Assembly: GCA_023450615.1 (NCBI GenBank)
Contig: JAEXGT010000025.1
Span: 1 to 32,451 of the forward strand
Length of the DNA stretch: 32,451 nt
Direction: 5' to 3'
DNA from: Pseudomonadota bacterium
GTDB taxonomy: Bacteria > Pseudomonadota > Alphaproteobacteria > Rhizobiales > Beijerinckiaceae
The notes below the pieces were generated by a model that saw nothing but the letters and a program-made list of their open reading frames with translations, was not told the origin of the DNA and did not search any database. A program made the position numbers and the translations under genes. This document shows, piece by piece, positions 1 to 9,753 of this stretch (positions within the stretch are counted from its first letter, which is position 1; the number at the start of each line of letters is the position of its first letter).

Positions 1-1
1 C

Positions 2-520
2 ACCAAGGGCGACGATACCATCGGCGGCAGCGGCAAGGCAGGCGTGATCAACGGCGGCGCTGGCAACGATACCCTATCAGCGAATGCCTTCAGCTCTGAC
101 GAGGTCATCTCAGGCTTCGTCGTCAACGGCGGCGCCGGCAACGACAAACTGAGCGGCTCCGGCGCTGTGACCCTCGTCGGCGGCAAGGGGGATGATCAGT
201 TCACCCTGAGCCAGTCGGCAGGAACCACCATCATGGACTTCTCTGGCAAGGACTATTTTCTCGTCAGAGGGTCTGACTTTGACTTCTATGATTACAACCA
301 GAACAAATGGATATTGCCCGCTTTCGATGCGAAGAGCTTCCTCGTGATCGGAACCGACCCTAGGCCGACAACCGCCCTGGCGCAGTTCTTGTACGACACG
401 GATGACGGCAAACTTTACTTCGACGCCGACGGTATCGGAATGGAATACGACCTGGCCCTGGTCACGACCTTGGCCAACAAGGCGGCGATCAAGGCCTCAC
501 ACTTCGTATTCGTGGAGTGA
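2..520 (+). CDS. RTX calcium-binding protein, C-terminal part (5' truncated)
   Basis: The frame is open from base 2, so the gene begins left of the window; the first ATG at 44 is internal. The visible 172 residues start with glycine/aspartate nonapeptides of the RTX type (GGAGNDTL, GGAGNDKL, GGKGDDQF), which bind calcium in a parallel beta-roll. A globular tail follows, containing FLYDTDDGKLYFDADG and ending in FVFVE. Proteins of this family are normally secreted without cleavage by type I (ABC/MFP/TolC) exporters, with the signal in the last residues. No exporter gene is visible here. The tail resembles that of the small RTX protein at 7525-8103 (YD..KG.L.YDADG, then a hydrophobic acidic end), suggesting related secretion signals. 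The activity of the missing N-terminal part is unknown. Confidence 0.85.
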   Translation, partial: TKGDDTIGGSGKAGVINGGAGNDTLSANAFSSDEVISGFVVNGGAGNDKLSGSGAVTLVGGKGDDQFTLSQSAGTTIMDFSGKDYFLVRGSDFDFYDYNQNKWILPAFDAKSFLVIGTDPRPTTALAQFLYDTDDGKLYFDADGIGMEYDLALVTTLANKAAIKASHFVFVE

Positions 521-537
521 GGCAGTCAATGCCACGC

Positions 538-564
538 AAAGGCCCGCCACCGGCGGGCCTTTTT
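538..564 (+). terminator. Rho-independent terminator after the RTX gene
   Basis: A perfect 8-bp GC stem (GGCCCGCC 541-548 with GGCGGGCC 552-559) has a 3-base loop, is preceded by AAA and is followed by TTTTT (560-564). It lies 20 bases after the RTX stop and separates that gene from the uvrA promoter region. Confidence 0.9.
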
Positions 565-593
565 CGTTTGGCGAAACGCAGCCATAGCTTCAC

Positions 594-623
594 TTGCCCA
601 CCGTACCCTTTTTGTTCTAGGAT
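594..623 (+). promoter_or_regulatory. Probable uvrA promoter with LexA (SOS) box
   Basis: GTAC-N7-GTTC at 603-617 matches seven of the eight fixed bases of the alphaproteobacterial LexA site GTTC-N7-GTTC. Its spacer is CCTTTTT. It sits between a possible -35 TTGCCC (594-599) and a possible -10 TAGGAT (618-623) spaced by 18 bases, which is where a repressor would block transcription. uvrA is a classical SOS gene. The box is read directly; the promoter elements are inferred by eye. Confidence 0.55.
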
Positions 624-690
624 TTCACACCTGGAATCATCCGCCGCATTGCATCGGCGGGAGAGACATCACATATCCCGGAGCCGGCCC

Positions 691-723
691 ATGGGGCCGT
701 TTTCCCCTCATATGAAGGCTTAA
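691..723 (+). CDS. Possible 10-residue leader ORF before uvrA
   Basis: An ATG at 691 follows GGAG (680-683) at a 7-base distance and opens a frame encoding MGPFSPHMKA. It stops at TAA 721-723, eight bases before the uvrA ATG. uvrA itself has only a poor ribosome-binding site, so ribosomes finishing this peptide could restart at uvrA. The start codon lies in the loop of a small hairpin (CGGCCC 685-690 with GGGCCG 694-699, then TTTT). It may be chance; nothing beyond signals and spacing supports it. Confidence 0.2.
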   Translation: MGPFSPHMKA

Positions 724-731
724 GCTGAGCC

Positions 732-3698
<2,967 letters not shown>

Positions 3699-3728
3699 CC
3701 GCTTCCCGCCTGTCGGAAACCAGACATT

Positions 3729-3760
3729 ACAAGCCGCCGGAGCCATCTTCGGCGGCTTGT
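3729..3760. terminator. Hairpin between convergent uvrA and GGDEF gene
   Basis: ACAAGCCGCC (3729-3738) pairs perfectly with GGCGGCTTGT (3751-3760), and one further G-C pair closes the loop. It lies between two convergent stop codons and could act for both strands. The T-tract on the plus side is short and interrupted (TTGTTGTT), so termination strength is uncertain. Confidence 0.6.
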
Positions 3761-3777
3761 TGTTGGATCCTGAGCCT

Positions 3778-4929
3778 TTACGCGTCCTGATGCGAGGTCA
3801 GGGACCGGGCCGAGATGACGATGTTGCGGCCGTGATCCTTCGCCCGGTAGAGCGCAAGATCCGCCTCCTGAAGCAGCGCCTGAACGGTCGCCTGACTGGA
3901 GGTCGAGCACCCGACGCTGACCGTGACCTGTGCGCCGGAGCCCAGTATGGCCCTGCTCGCTTTCGAGAAGGCGGCTCTCACGGCCTCGGCCAGATCCGCC
4001 GCCGCCTCCATACCTGTCGGCATGATGGCGGCGAATTCCTCTCCGCCCAGCCGACCGAAAGATTTCTGCGGAAGGTGGTAGACCAGGATCTGCCCGAACA
4101 TGATCAGAATCCGGTCTCCCATCTCATGGCCGTAGCGGTCGTTGATGCCTTTGAAATTGTCGAGATCGAAGACAAGGCAACTGACAGGCTCGCCCTCAGC
4201 GTCCTTCAGCATCTGATCGGCATGCTGCATGAAGGCCCGTCGGTTCGGAATGCCCGTCAGCGGGTCGATAAAAGCCGCCCGCTTGTAGCCGAGCTCCACG
4301 CTCTCTTTGGCCATGGAGAGGAAGATGAAGGCGAGCGTTGGCGCAAAAACCACCAGAAAGAGCGCCATCTCGGAGGACCAACGACCCGCCAAGGCATCGA
4401 TCCAGGGAATGGATGTGAGGGAGAAGGCGAGCCCTGACCGCAAGATGTTCAGGACGCCCAGGAGGATCAGGAGAATGATGGCTACCCGCTGCGAAGCGAG
4501 AGGCTGCGCGGCATGGCGCGAAAGCTCCCAGGCGCAGGCCCACGCATAAACCCCGGTTAGCAGCGAGACCAGGATCAGCCGATATTCGGGCCGATCATAG
4601 ATGAAAGGGTAAGCCAGCAGCCATAGCACCGGCCCCGTCATCATAGCAGGCACGAACCATTTTCGGCCGTTGAACTTTCGGCAGCCCGCATAAAGCGCCG
4701 TATAGGACAGCAAGCCGAGCGCGTTTCCGATGAGGAGCTCCACGTAGGAGCCGCTGGCCCTTCCCATGTTCGCAACCGCAATACCACCAGCGATGAGGCA
4801 AAAGGCCACCCCCCATAAGGAGAGCGCATGAACCTTTGGGTTGAGCCTCCAGGCAAACAGCAGCAAAGCGCCGAGCACTACCGAGAGCAAGACAAAGGCA
4901 ACGTTAAGGGTAGCGGGATCTAGGGTCAT
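3778..4929 (-). CDS. Membrane-bound GGDEF diguanylate cyclase
   Basis: The predicted product (383 residues) makes cyclic di-GMP from two GTP. The first ~205 residues form several hydrophobic segments (for example 9-27, 38-53, 63-82, 94-112, 146-170, 188-205) with no recognisable periplasmic sensor domain. The catalytic domain follows: DPLTGIPNRR (222-231), FDLDNFKGINDRYGHEMGD (254-272), then the active-site GGEEF at 295-299. No RxxD inhibitory I-site precedes GGEEF at the usual five-residue distance (LPQK is found there), so product feedback through that site is probably absent. It is a single gene, convergent with uvrA and divergent from the DUF2231 gene. The input signal is unknown. Confidence 0.93.
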   Translation of the reverse strand: MTLDPATLNVAFVLLSVVLGALLLFAWRLNPKVHALSLWGVAFCLIAGGIAVANMGRASGSYVELLIGNALGLLSYTALYAGCRKFNGRKWFVPAMMTGPVLWLLAYPFIYDRPEYRLILVSLLTGVYAWACAWELSRHAAQPLASQRVAIILLILLGVLNILRSGLAFSLTSIPWIDALAGRWSSEMALFLVVFAPTLAFIFLSMAKESVELGYKRAAFIDPLTGIPNRRAFMQHADQMLKDAEGEPVSCLVFDLDNFKGINDRYGHEMGDRILIMFGQILVYHLPQKSFGRLGGEEFAAIMPTGMEAAADLAEAVRAAFSKASRAILGSGAQVTVSVGCSTSSQATVQALLQEADLALYRAKDHGRNIVISARSLTSHQDA

Positions 4930-5141
4930 CGAAAAGCTGCAAGGATTCGGCTGGTCTGGCGCAGTAATAAGAGGGCCTGCAATCCTCTTACCCTAGGGAA
5001 TCATTGCTATTTCTATCTTCGATTAGCTTTTGGATGTCCAGTCCCAAGCCCAATGAAACATACTCAGTACAACTAAGGTTAGTTCAGGAACGAAGCCTTG
5101 AGCGCGGCATTTTCTTCATAGTGCTTCGCAGGGAGAGTTTC

Positions 5142-5690
5142 ATGGGCCGCTATCACCGTCACGGTGTCGAGAGCACGGCAGCCATCGCCGGGCACCCGCT
5201 CCACCACATGCTGATCGTCTTTCCCGTCGCCTTCCTGATCGGGGCCTTCGCGACCGACATTGCTTTCATGAGCACGAAAAACCCGTTCTGGGCGGAAGGC
5301 TCCTATTGGCTGCTCATCGGGGGCATCGTCACGGCCCTTGTCGCAGGAATCCCGGGCCTGATCGACTTCGTGACCATCGACCGCGTCCGCAACCTCTGGA
5401 TCTCCTGGGCGCATATGATCGCAAACCTCGTGGTCGTGGCTGTTGCCCTGGTGAATATGGGCGTGCGCCTGGGCGATCCGGCCGCAGGCGTCGAGGGTTG
5501 GGGCATCTGGCTCTCCGGCCTCCAGACCCTCCTGCTGCTGTTCAGCGGCTGGCTCGGCGGCGAGATGGCTTATCGCTACCGCATCGGCGCGATCCAGGAC
5601 GACAGCCCCAAGGTCGAGCAGTTCCACCATGTGGAGGTCGAGCGCAGCTCCGAGGCTTACAACCGCCGCAGCGGCACGGGTCCTCTTTAA
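5142..5690 (+). CDS. DUF2231 family integral membrane protein
   Basis: The product has 182 residues. It begins MGRYHRHGVESTAAIAGHPLHHMLIVFP and shows four hydrophobic helices, with the HPLHHMLIVFPVAFLIGA segment typical of the DUF2231 family (predicted membrane proteins of unknown function, some linked to haem or redox proteins). The histidines in HPLHH and SWAHM could bind a metal or haem, but this is inference. An in-frame ATG at 5004 would add 46 residues, but GGGAG at 5131-5135, six bases before the ATG at 5142, and the family N-terminus favour the shorter form. The C-terminal tail is polar. Confidence 0.85.
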   Translation: MGRYHRHGVESTAAIAGHPLHHMLIVFPVAFLIGAFATDIAFMSTKNPFWAEGSYWLLIGGIVTALVAGIPGLIDFVTIDRVRNLWISWAHMIANLVVVAVALVNMGVRLGDPAAGVEGWGIWLSGLQTLLLLFSGWLGGEMAYRYRIGAIQDDSPKVEQFHHVEVERSSEAYNRRSGTGPL

Positions 5691-5738
5691 AGCCTCCTCA
5701 GCTTTGCTTCATGGCTCTCCGGCGCTAGACTGGAAGCC

Positions 5739-6023
5739 ATGAAGCACTTCGCTTTCATCTTCTCGATCGGTTTGCTGACCCTGGGCGGCCCCGCTCAGGC
5801 AGCGTCATCCTGCCCCCCAGGCTTTGCCATGCTTCAAAGTTCGGATACCTGCGTCCGCATCGGCGGACGGGTCAGGGCGGAAAGCATTCTCCGCTCATCG
5901 GATGGCCGCAAGAAGGATACCTTCACGAACCAAGCGAGCGGACGCGTTCAGCTGGATGTGAGGAAGCAGACCGAGTACGGCCCCGTCCGCGCCTTCATCA
6001 GGCTCAAGGGCGTCCAGCGCTAA
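5739..6023 (+). CDS. Small exported porin-like protein (N-terminal Porin_2-like fragment)
   Basis: This is a 94-residue protein with a clear signal peptide (MKHFAFIFSIGLLTLGGPAQA, cleavage after A21). The mature part starts with a pattern known from Rhizobiales porins: CPPGF, then SDTCVRIGGRVRAE, then a stretch reading LDVRKQTEYGPVRAFIRLKG. In full porins these elements are the plug/first strands of a ~350-500 residue barrel, but here the reading frame stops after about 73 mature residues. The two cysteines (C25, C38) match the conserved pair of the family. A TGGAAG ribosome site precedes the ATG. It is either a remnant of a deleted porin or a genuine mini-protein. The intact signal peptide and clean frame favour at least recent function. 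Confidence 0.7.
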   Translation: MKHFAFIFSIGLLTLGGPAQAASSCPPGFAMLQSSDTCVRIGGRVRAESILRSSDGRKKDTFTNQASGRVQLDVRKQTEYGPVRAFIRLKGVQR

Positions 6024-6129
6024 GAGCGCTTTGGAGTTTCAGACGCGTTCCGGCGTCGGATTATTTCCTGCTCTCAAGAAACGGACGCGATGTGCCCAAT
6101 CGGAAGGCATGTCAAGAGCTCGGCCTCCG

Positions 6130-6144
6130 TTAAGGTAACATTAG
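6130..6144 (+). promoter_or_regulatory. CtrA-like site upstream of DUF1127 gene
   Basis: TTAA-N7-TTAG (6130-6133 and 6141-6144) matches seven of eight bases of the alphaproteobacterial CtrA full site TTAA-N7-TTAA. It is followed by a small hairpin (ATGCT 6151-6155 with AGCAT 6161-6165). A single short motif of this kind can arise by chance. Confidence 0.25.
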
Positions 6145-6282
6145 GGCGCTATGCTACTAAAGCATAACAGACCTACATTATTACCACTCCTCTTTCACGC
6201 CGCCCTCCCTTATATGCTGCATTGCACACAGCAAGAACAAAGGCCGCCGGTCACAGGGGCCGGCTAACTGAAGGAGCTCCCA

Positions 6283-6438
6283 ATGTTCGTGTCCTACATC
6301 CTCTCCAAAGTCCGCGCTTACATGCGTTACCGCGAAACCGTCCGTGAGCTTTCCCTGCTTTCGGACCGCGAGCTCGACGATCTCGGCATCTCCCGCTTCC
6401 AGATCGAGAGCATCGCCCGCGAGCACGCCGTCGCGTAA
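6283..6438 (+). CDS. DUF1127 small protein
   Basis: This 51-residue ORF begins MFVSYILSKVRAYMRYRE and contains the DUF1127 core: ELSLLSDRELDDLGISRFQIESIARE. Members are short arginine-rich proteins found in many copies in Alphaproteobacteria. Some relatives have been linked to RNA turnover, phosphate or carbon metabolism and stress, but no role can be assigned to this one. AAGGAG (6271-6276) lies six bases before the ATG. The 259-base leader from the previous gene and the strong terminator after it make this a stand-alone transcript. The leader also carries a GC-rich inverted repeat (GCCGG/CCGGC, about 6246-6264) just before the ribosome site. Confidence 0.88.
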   Translation: MFVSYILSKVRAYMRYRETVRELSLLSDRELDDLGISRFQIESIAREHAVA

Positions 6439-6466
6439 AAATAGCTGCACTGCAGCAAAAGATTCT

Positions 6467-6495
6467 CGCCCGCCTCAAGCGGGCGTTTTCTTTTT
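6467..6495 (+). terminator. Rho-independent terminator after DUF1127 gene
   Basis: A perfect 7-bp stem CGCCCGC (6467-6473) / GCGGGCG (6479-6485) has a five-base loop and is followed by TTTTCTTTTT. It sits 28 bases after the stop codon. Confidence 0.92.
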
Positions 6496-6563
6496 CAGGG
6501 CCATGTTCTCTACTGCCTCAAGAAAAGGCTGGGCTGCCGGATTTCCGGGCAGGCCACCTGTAA

Positions 6564-7322
6564 CTACCGCCCGCCCGTCACCGGCAAGATAGCCCCGGTG
6601 ATGTAGGAGGCGGCATCCGACATCAGGAACAGGACCGCCTCGGCAATCTCCTGCGGTTCCCCGATCCGCTTCATGGGAATGAAGGGCAGCAGGCGCTGCA
6701 ATCGTCCCGCGTCCTGTGTGCTGCGCTCATGAATATCGGTCCGGGTCATGCCCGGCGAGACGGCATTGACCCGCACGCCCTCCATCGCCAGTTCCCGTGC
6801 CAGCCCAATGGTAAGTGAATCGATGGCCCCCTTCGAGGCCGCATACCAGACATATTCATTCGGGCTTCCTAACCCCGCCGCCACGGACGAGATATTGACT
6901 ATGGAGCCGCCCTGGCCGCCCCGGCTCTGCGACAGACGCCGCGCCGCCTCCCGCGCCACATAGATCGCTCCCGTGACGTTGATGTCTATGCAGGCCCGGA
7001 TCGTATCGGCGGATGTCTCGGCGAGCTTGCCCGACTTGCCCGTGATGCCCGCATTGTTCACCACATGGGAAATGGGGCCGAGCCGCTCCTGCACCTCGTC
7101 GAACAAGCGCAGCACATCCTCTTCGGCAGCAACCTCTCCCTGGAAGGCCAAGGCCTCCACGCCTACGGCCCGACAGGTCGCGACAACCTCGTCGGCTGCT
7201 GCGTGTTCCGAGCGATAGGTGATGGCCACATCATAGCCACGAGAGGCGGCCAGCTGCGCAATCGAGGCCCCTATGCCCCGACTGCCTCCTGTAATCAGCA
7301 CGATGGGACGCTCAGCGCTCAT
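6564..7322 (-). CDS. SDR family oxidoreductase (FabG-like)
   Basis: This classical short-chain dehydrogenase/reductase has 252 residues and is predicted to be a soluble NAD(P)H enzyme. It shows the cofactor loop TGGSRGIG at 11-18, NNAG at 89-92, a serine at 145/146 and the catalytic YxxxK at Tyr160-Lys164. The C-terminal PEEIA-type segment and ITGAILPVTGG ending are typical of the FabG/glucose-dehydrogenase branch. Arg-Ser after the second strand (TYRSE) suggests NADPH preference, an inference. GAGGAG lies upstream of the ATG on the minus strand. It stands alone, divergent from the RTX gene, so its substrate cannot be inferred from neighbours. Confidence 0.93.
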   Translation of the reverse strand: MSAERPIVLITGGSRGIGASIAQLAASRGYDVAITYRSEHAAADEVVATCRAVGVEALAFQGEVAAEEDVLRLFDEVQERLGPISHVVNNAGITGKSGKLAETSADTIRACIDINVTGAIYVAREAARRLSQSRGGQGGSIVNISSVAAGLGSPNEYVWYAASKGAIDSLTIGLARELAMEGVRVNAVSPGMTRTDIHERSTQDAGRLQRLLPFIPMKRIGEPQEIAEAVLFLMSDAASYITGAILPVTGGR

Positions 7323-7432
7323 GGCAGTAATCTCCTCACATGGAACCGCTAGGCTTTCCCATCACCCTTTGCGCGTCAATATGATTGAGGGGCGGGGCAC
7401 GTGAGAAGGACCATCTCCTCGATCTCCGGCAT

Positions 7433-7501
7433 GTGCGAAAACGCACTACCATTACACACGCCGAGCGCCATGTGTAATGAGCCGTTATACCATTAACGGC
7501 T
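7433..7501 (+). promoter_or_regulatory. Three consecutive inverted repeats before the small RTX gene
   Basis: Reading toward the gene: GTGCG-AAAA-CGCAC (7433-7446); CATTACACA (7450-7458) with TGTGTAATG (7471-7479), perfect over 9 bp with a 12-base centre; and AGCCGTTA (7480-7487) with TAACGGCT (7494-7501), perfect over 8 bp with a 6-base centre. The last ends 11 bases before the AAGGAG ribosome site. They may be operators for dimeric regulators or RNA hairpins in the leader. Confidence 0.5.
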
Positions 7502-7524
7502 TTACCAATTCCAAGGAGCCTTAC

Positions 7525-8103
7525 ATGGCATTCAAGAAGTTCAGTACCAAAGGGTACTCACCATTCGGATTAAAGTTCGACGGTGACGGCTTTTACTTCA
7601 AGGCCAATTCCGCCAACGACAAGATCAAGGGCACCAGGAGCGACGATCACCTGTCGGGCGGCGGCGGCAGAGATCAGCTCAATGGGGGCGCCGGCAATGA
7701 CCTCATCAATGGCGGCGCGGGCAATGACATTCTGACCGGCGGGTCCGGCGTCGATACTTTTGTCTTCAGCGCGGATCTCTCGGTTGCAGGCGTTGACCGC
7801 ATCACTGACTTCAACAGCCGGGCTGGAGAGAAGATCATGCTGAACGCATACGTCTTCGAAGCCCTGGAAGTATCCGCAAAGCCAGTCAAGTTGGACCCGA
7901 AAGCAAAGGATTGGGGTAAGCTTGCGGCTTCGAACTTTATCGTGGGCAGCAGCGCCAAGGACGCGAATGACCATATCATCTACGATCGGGCCAAGGGCGC
8001 TCTCTTTTACGATGCGGACGGCAACGGTTCGATAGAAGCAGTCCAGTTCGCGCAGCTTAAGGCCGGGACAGCCCTGAGCGCCGAAAACCTCTACGTCTTC
8101 TGA
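7525..8103 (+). CDS. Small RTX calcium-binding protein
   Basis: The product has 192 residues and no Sec signal peptide, as expected for type I secretion. Residues ~46-75 carry about four RTX nonapeptides (GGGGRDQLN, GGAGNDLIN, GGAGNDILT, GGSGVDTFV). The FVF...DRITDF pattern that follows is usual at the end of serralysin-type RTX domains. The C-terminal half (IIYDRAKGALFYDADG, then AENLYVF) is a likely secretion or folding module and has no catalytic domain. The ATG at 7525 is preferred over 7477 because AAGGAG (7513-7518) lies six bases upstream, whereas 7477 has no ribosome site and falls in an inverted repeat. Possible roles are a calcium-binding surface or matrix protein; this is inference. 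Confidence 0.88.
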   Translation: MAFKKFSTKGYSPFGLKFDGDGFYFKANSANDKIKGTRSDDHLSGGGGRDQLNGGAGNDLINGGAGNDILTGGSGVDTFVFSADLSVAGVDRITDFNSRAGEKIMLNAYVFEALEVSAKPVKLDPKAKDWGKLAASNFIVGSSAKDANDHIIYDRAKGALFYDADGNGSIEAVQFAQLKAGTALSAENLYVF

Positions 8104-8110
8104 TCCTTCC

Positions 8111-8135
8111 GCCCCTCTCCGTCTTGGGGAGGGGC
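8111..8135 (+). terminator. Possible weak terminator after small RTX gene
   Basis: GCCCCTCTCC (8111-8120) pairs with GGGGAGGGGC (8126-8135) with one G-T pair and a 5-base loop. Only AACTT follows, so there is no real T-tract. Confidence 0.4.
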
Positions 8136-8235
8136 AACTTCTCCTGGAAGGCCAAGGCCGTGCGTGGACAGCGCAAGCATCGTGGCCGGCGCGTTTATCC
8201 TTGATTGCCGGGGATAGGCTCGCTACTTCGGGCAC

Positions 8236-9654
8236 ATGAGCAAGATCGAACCCATTCACGTCATCGGCGGCGGCCTCGCGGGCTCCGAAGCCACCTGGCA
8301 GATCGCGCAGGCGGGCGTTCCCGTCATCCTCCATGAAATGCGCCCCGTGCGCGGCACCGACGCGCATAAGACGCAAGGCCTCGCCGAGCTCGTCTGCTCC
8401 AACTCCTTCCGCTCCGACGATGCCGAGACGAACGCGGTCGGCCTCCTGCATCAGGAGATGCGCACGCTCGGCTCCCTCATCATGGCCAAGGGCGATGCCA
8501 ACCAAGTGCCCGCAGGCGGCGCGCTGGCGGTGGACCGGGACGGGTTTTCCGATGCGGTGACAGCGGCGCTCGAAGCGCACCCGCTCGTCACCATCGAGCG
8601 CGGCGAGATCGGCGGCATTCCGCCTGAGGAATGGTCTTCCGTCATCATCGCCACCGGCCCCCTCACCTCACCCGCTCTGGCGGAGGCGATCCTCGGGCTG
8701 ACGGGTGAGACATCGCTCGCCTTCTTCGATGCCATCGCGCCCATCGTCTATCGTGAATCCATCAACATGGACGTGGCGTGGTTCCAGTCGCGTTACGACA
8801 AGGTCGGCCCCGGCGGCACGGGCAAGGATTACATCAACTGCCCCATGACGAAGGAGCAGTACGAGGCTTTCATCGACGCGCTGATCGAGGGCGACAAGAC
8901 CGAGTTCAAGGAATGGGAAGCTAACACTCCTTATTTCGACGGCTGCCTTCCCATCGAGGTCATGGCGGAGCGTGGCCGCGAGACCCTGCGCCATGGTCCC
9001 ATGAAGCCCGTCGGCCTCACCGATCCGCGCAACCCGGATGTGAAACCCTACGCCATCGTGCAGCTGCGCCAGGACAACGCGCTCGGCACGCTGTTCAACA
9101 TGGTGGGTTTCCAGACCAAGCTGAAATACGGCGCTCAAGGGGACATCTTCCGCATGATCCCTGGCCTGGAGAATGCAGAATTCGCGCGTCTCGGCGGCAT
9201 TCATCGCAACACCTATCTCAACTCGCCCAAGCTGCTCGATCCGACGCTTCGCCTGAAGGCGATGCCGCGCCTGCGCTTCGCGGGCCAGATCACCGGCTGC
9301 GAAGGCTATGTGGAGAGCGCCGCCGTCGGCCTCATGACCGGTCGCTTCGCCGCAGCCGAGCGCCTCGGCCATCCGATCCAGCCGCTCCCGCACACCACGG
9401 CACTCGGCGCGCTGATCAACCACATCACCGGCGGCCATATCGAGACCATCGATGAGGGCCCGCGCTCGTTCCAGCCCATGAACGTGAATTTCGGCCTCTT
9501 CCCGCCGCTCGACGCCACGCCGAAATCGGAAGACGGCAAGCGCCTGCGCGGCTCGGCCAAGGCGATGGCGAAGAAGAAGATGCTCACCGATCGCGCCCGC
9601 GCCGATCTGGCGGCATGGCTTTCTGGAGCGAACATTCCGGCGGCTGCGGAGTAA
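8236..9654 (+). CDS. trmFO: Methylenetetrahydrofolate--tRNA-(uracil-5-)-methyltransferase TrmFO
   Basis: This folate- and FAD-dependent enzyme makes 5-methyluridine at position 54 of tRNA (T-loop). Its 472 residues match the family length. The FAD-binding GGGLAGSEA lies at 11-19, followed by HEMRP, and the conserved AELVCSNSFRSDD and NCPMTKEQYEAF segments are present. The C-terminal FAGQITGCEGYVESAAVGLM motif is shared with GidA-like flavoproteins. TrmFO replaces S-adenosylmethionine-dependent TrmA in many Gram-positives and Alphaproteobacteria. The ATG has a weak ribosome site. The nitrilase-family gene follows 99 bases later and could be read through from here. Confidence 0.96.
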   Translation: MSKIEPIHVIGGGLAGSEATWQIAQAGVPVILHEMRPVRGTDAHKTQGLAELVCSNSFRSDDAETNAVGLLHQEMRTLGSLIMAKGDANQVPAGGALAVDRDGFSDAVTAALEAHPLVTIERGEIGGIPPEEWSSVIIATGPLTSPALAEAILGLTGETSLAFFDAIAPIVYRESINMDVAWFQSRYDKVGPGGTGKDYINCPMTKEQYEAFIDALIEGDKTEFKEWEANTPYFDGCLPIEVMAERGRETLRHGPMKPVGLTDPRNPDVKPYAIVQLRQDNALGTLFNMVGFQTKLKYGAQGDIFRMIPGLENAEFARLGGIHRNTYLNSPKLLDPTLRLKAMPRLRFAGQITGCEGYVESAAVGLMTGRFAAAERLGHPIQPLPHTTALGALINHITGGHIETIDEGPRSFQPMNVNFGLFPPLDATPKSEDGKRLRGSAKAMAKKKMLTDRARADLAAWLSGANIPAAAE

Positions 9655-9673
9655 GTCTCTCCAAGGCCTGCTT

Positions 9674-9746
9674 GACCTGCACTGGACATAAGCAGGTCCT
9701 TCCAGTTAGTGAGATTCTATATTGTTATGGTATCACTGGAAGGACC
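9674..9746 (+). promoter_or_regulatory. Overlapping inverted repeats covering the hydrolase ribosome-binding site
   Basis: Stem A: GACCTGC (9674-9680) with GCAGGTC (9692-9698). Stem B: GGTCCTTCCAGT (9695-9706) with ACTGGAAGGACC (9735-9746), a perfect 12-bp repeat around an AT-rich 28-base centre. The two share bases 9695-9698. The right arm of B contains the GGAAGGA expected to serve the downstream ATG at 9754. The arrangement is what an RNA switch or a large operator would look like. No known riboswitch class is recognised. Confidence 0.45.
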
Positions 9747-9753
9747 GCTTCGC

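Noticed and set aside
6181..6478. Minus-strand frames of 75-89 codons opposite the DUF1127 gene
   Set aside because: The plus strand has a real DUF1127 protein with a ribosome site and terminator; the antisense frames have neither.
7570..8580. 336-codon minus-strand frame across the RTX gene and the trmFO start
   Set aside because: It overlaps two supported genes and has no recognisable product.
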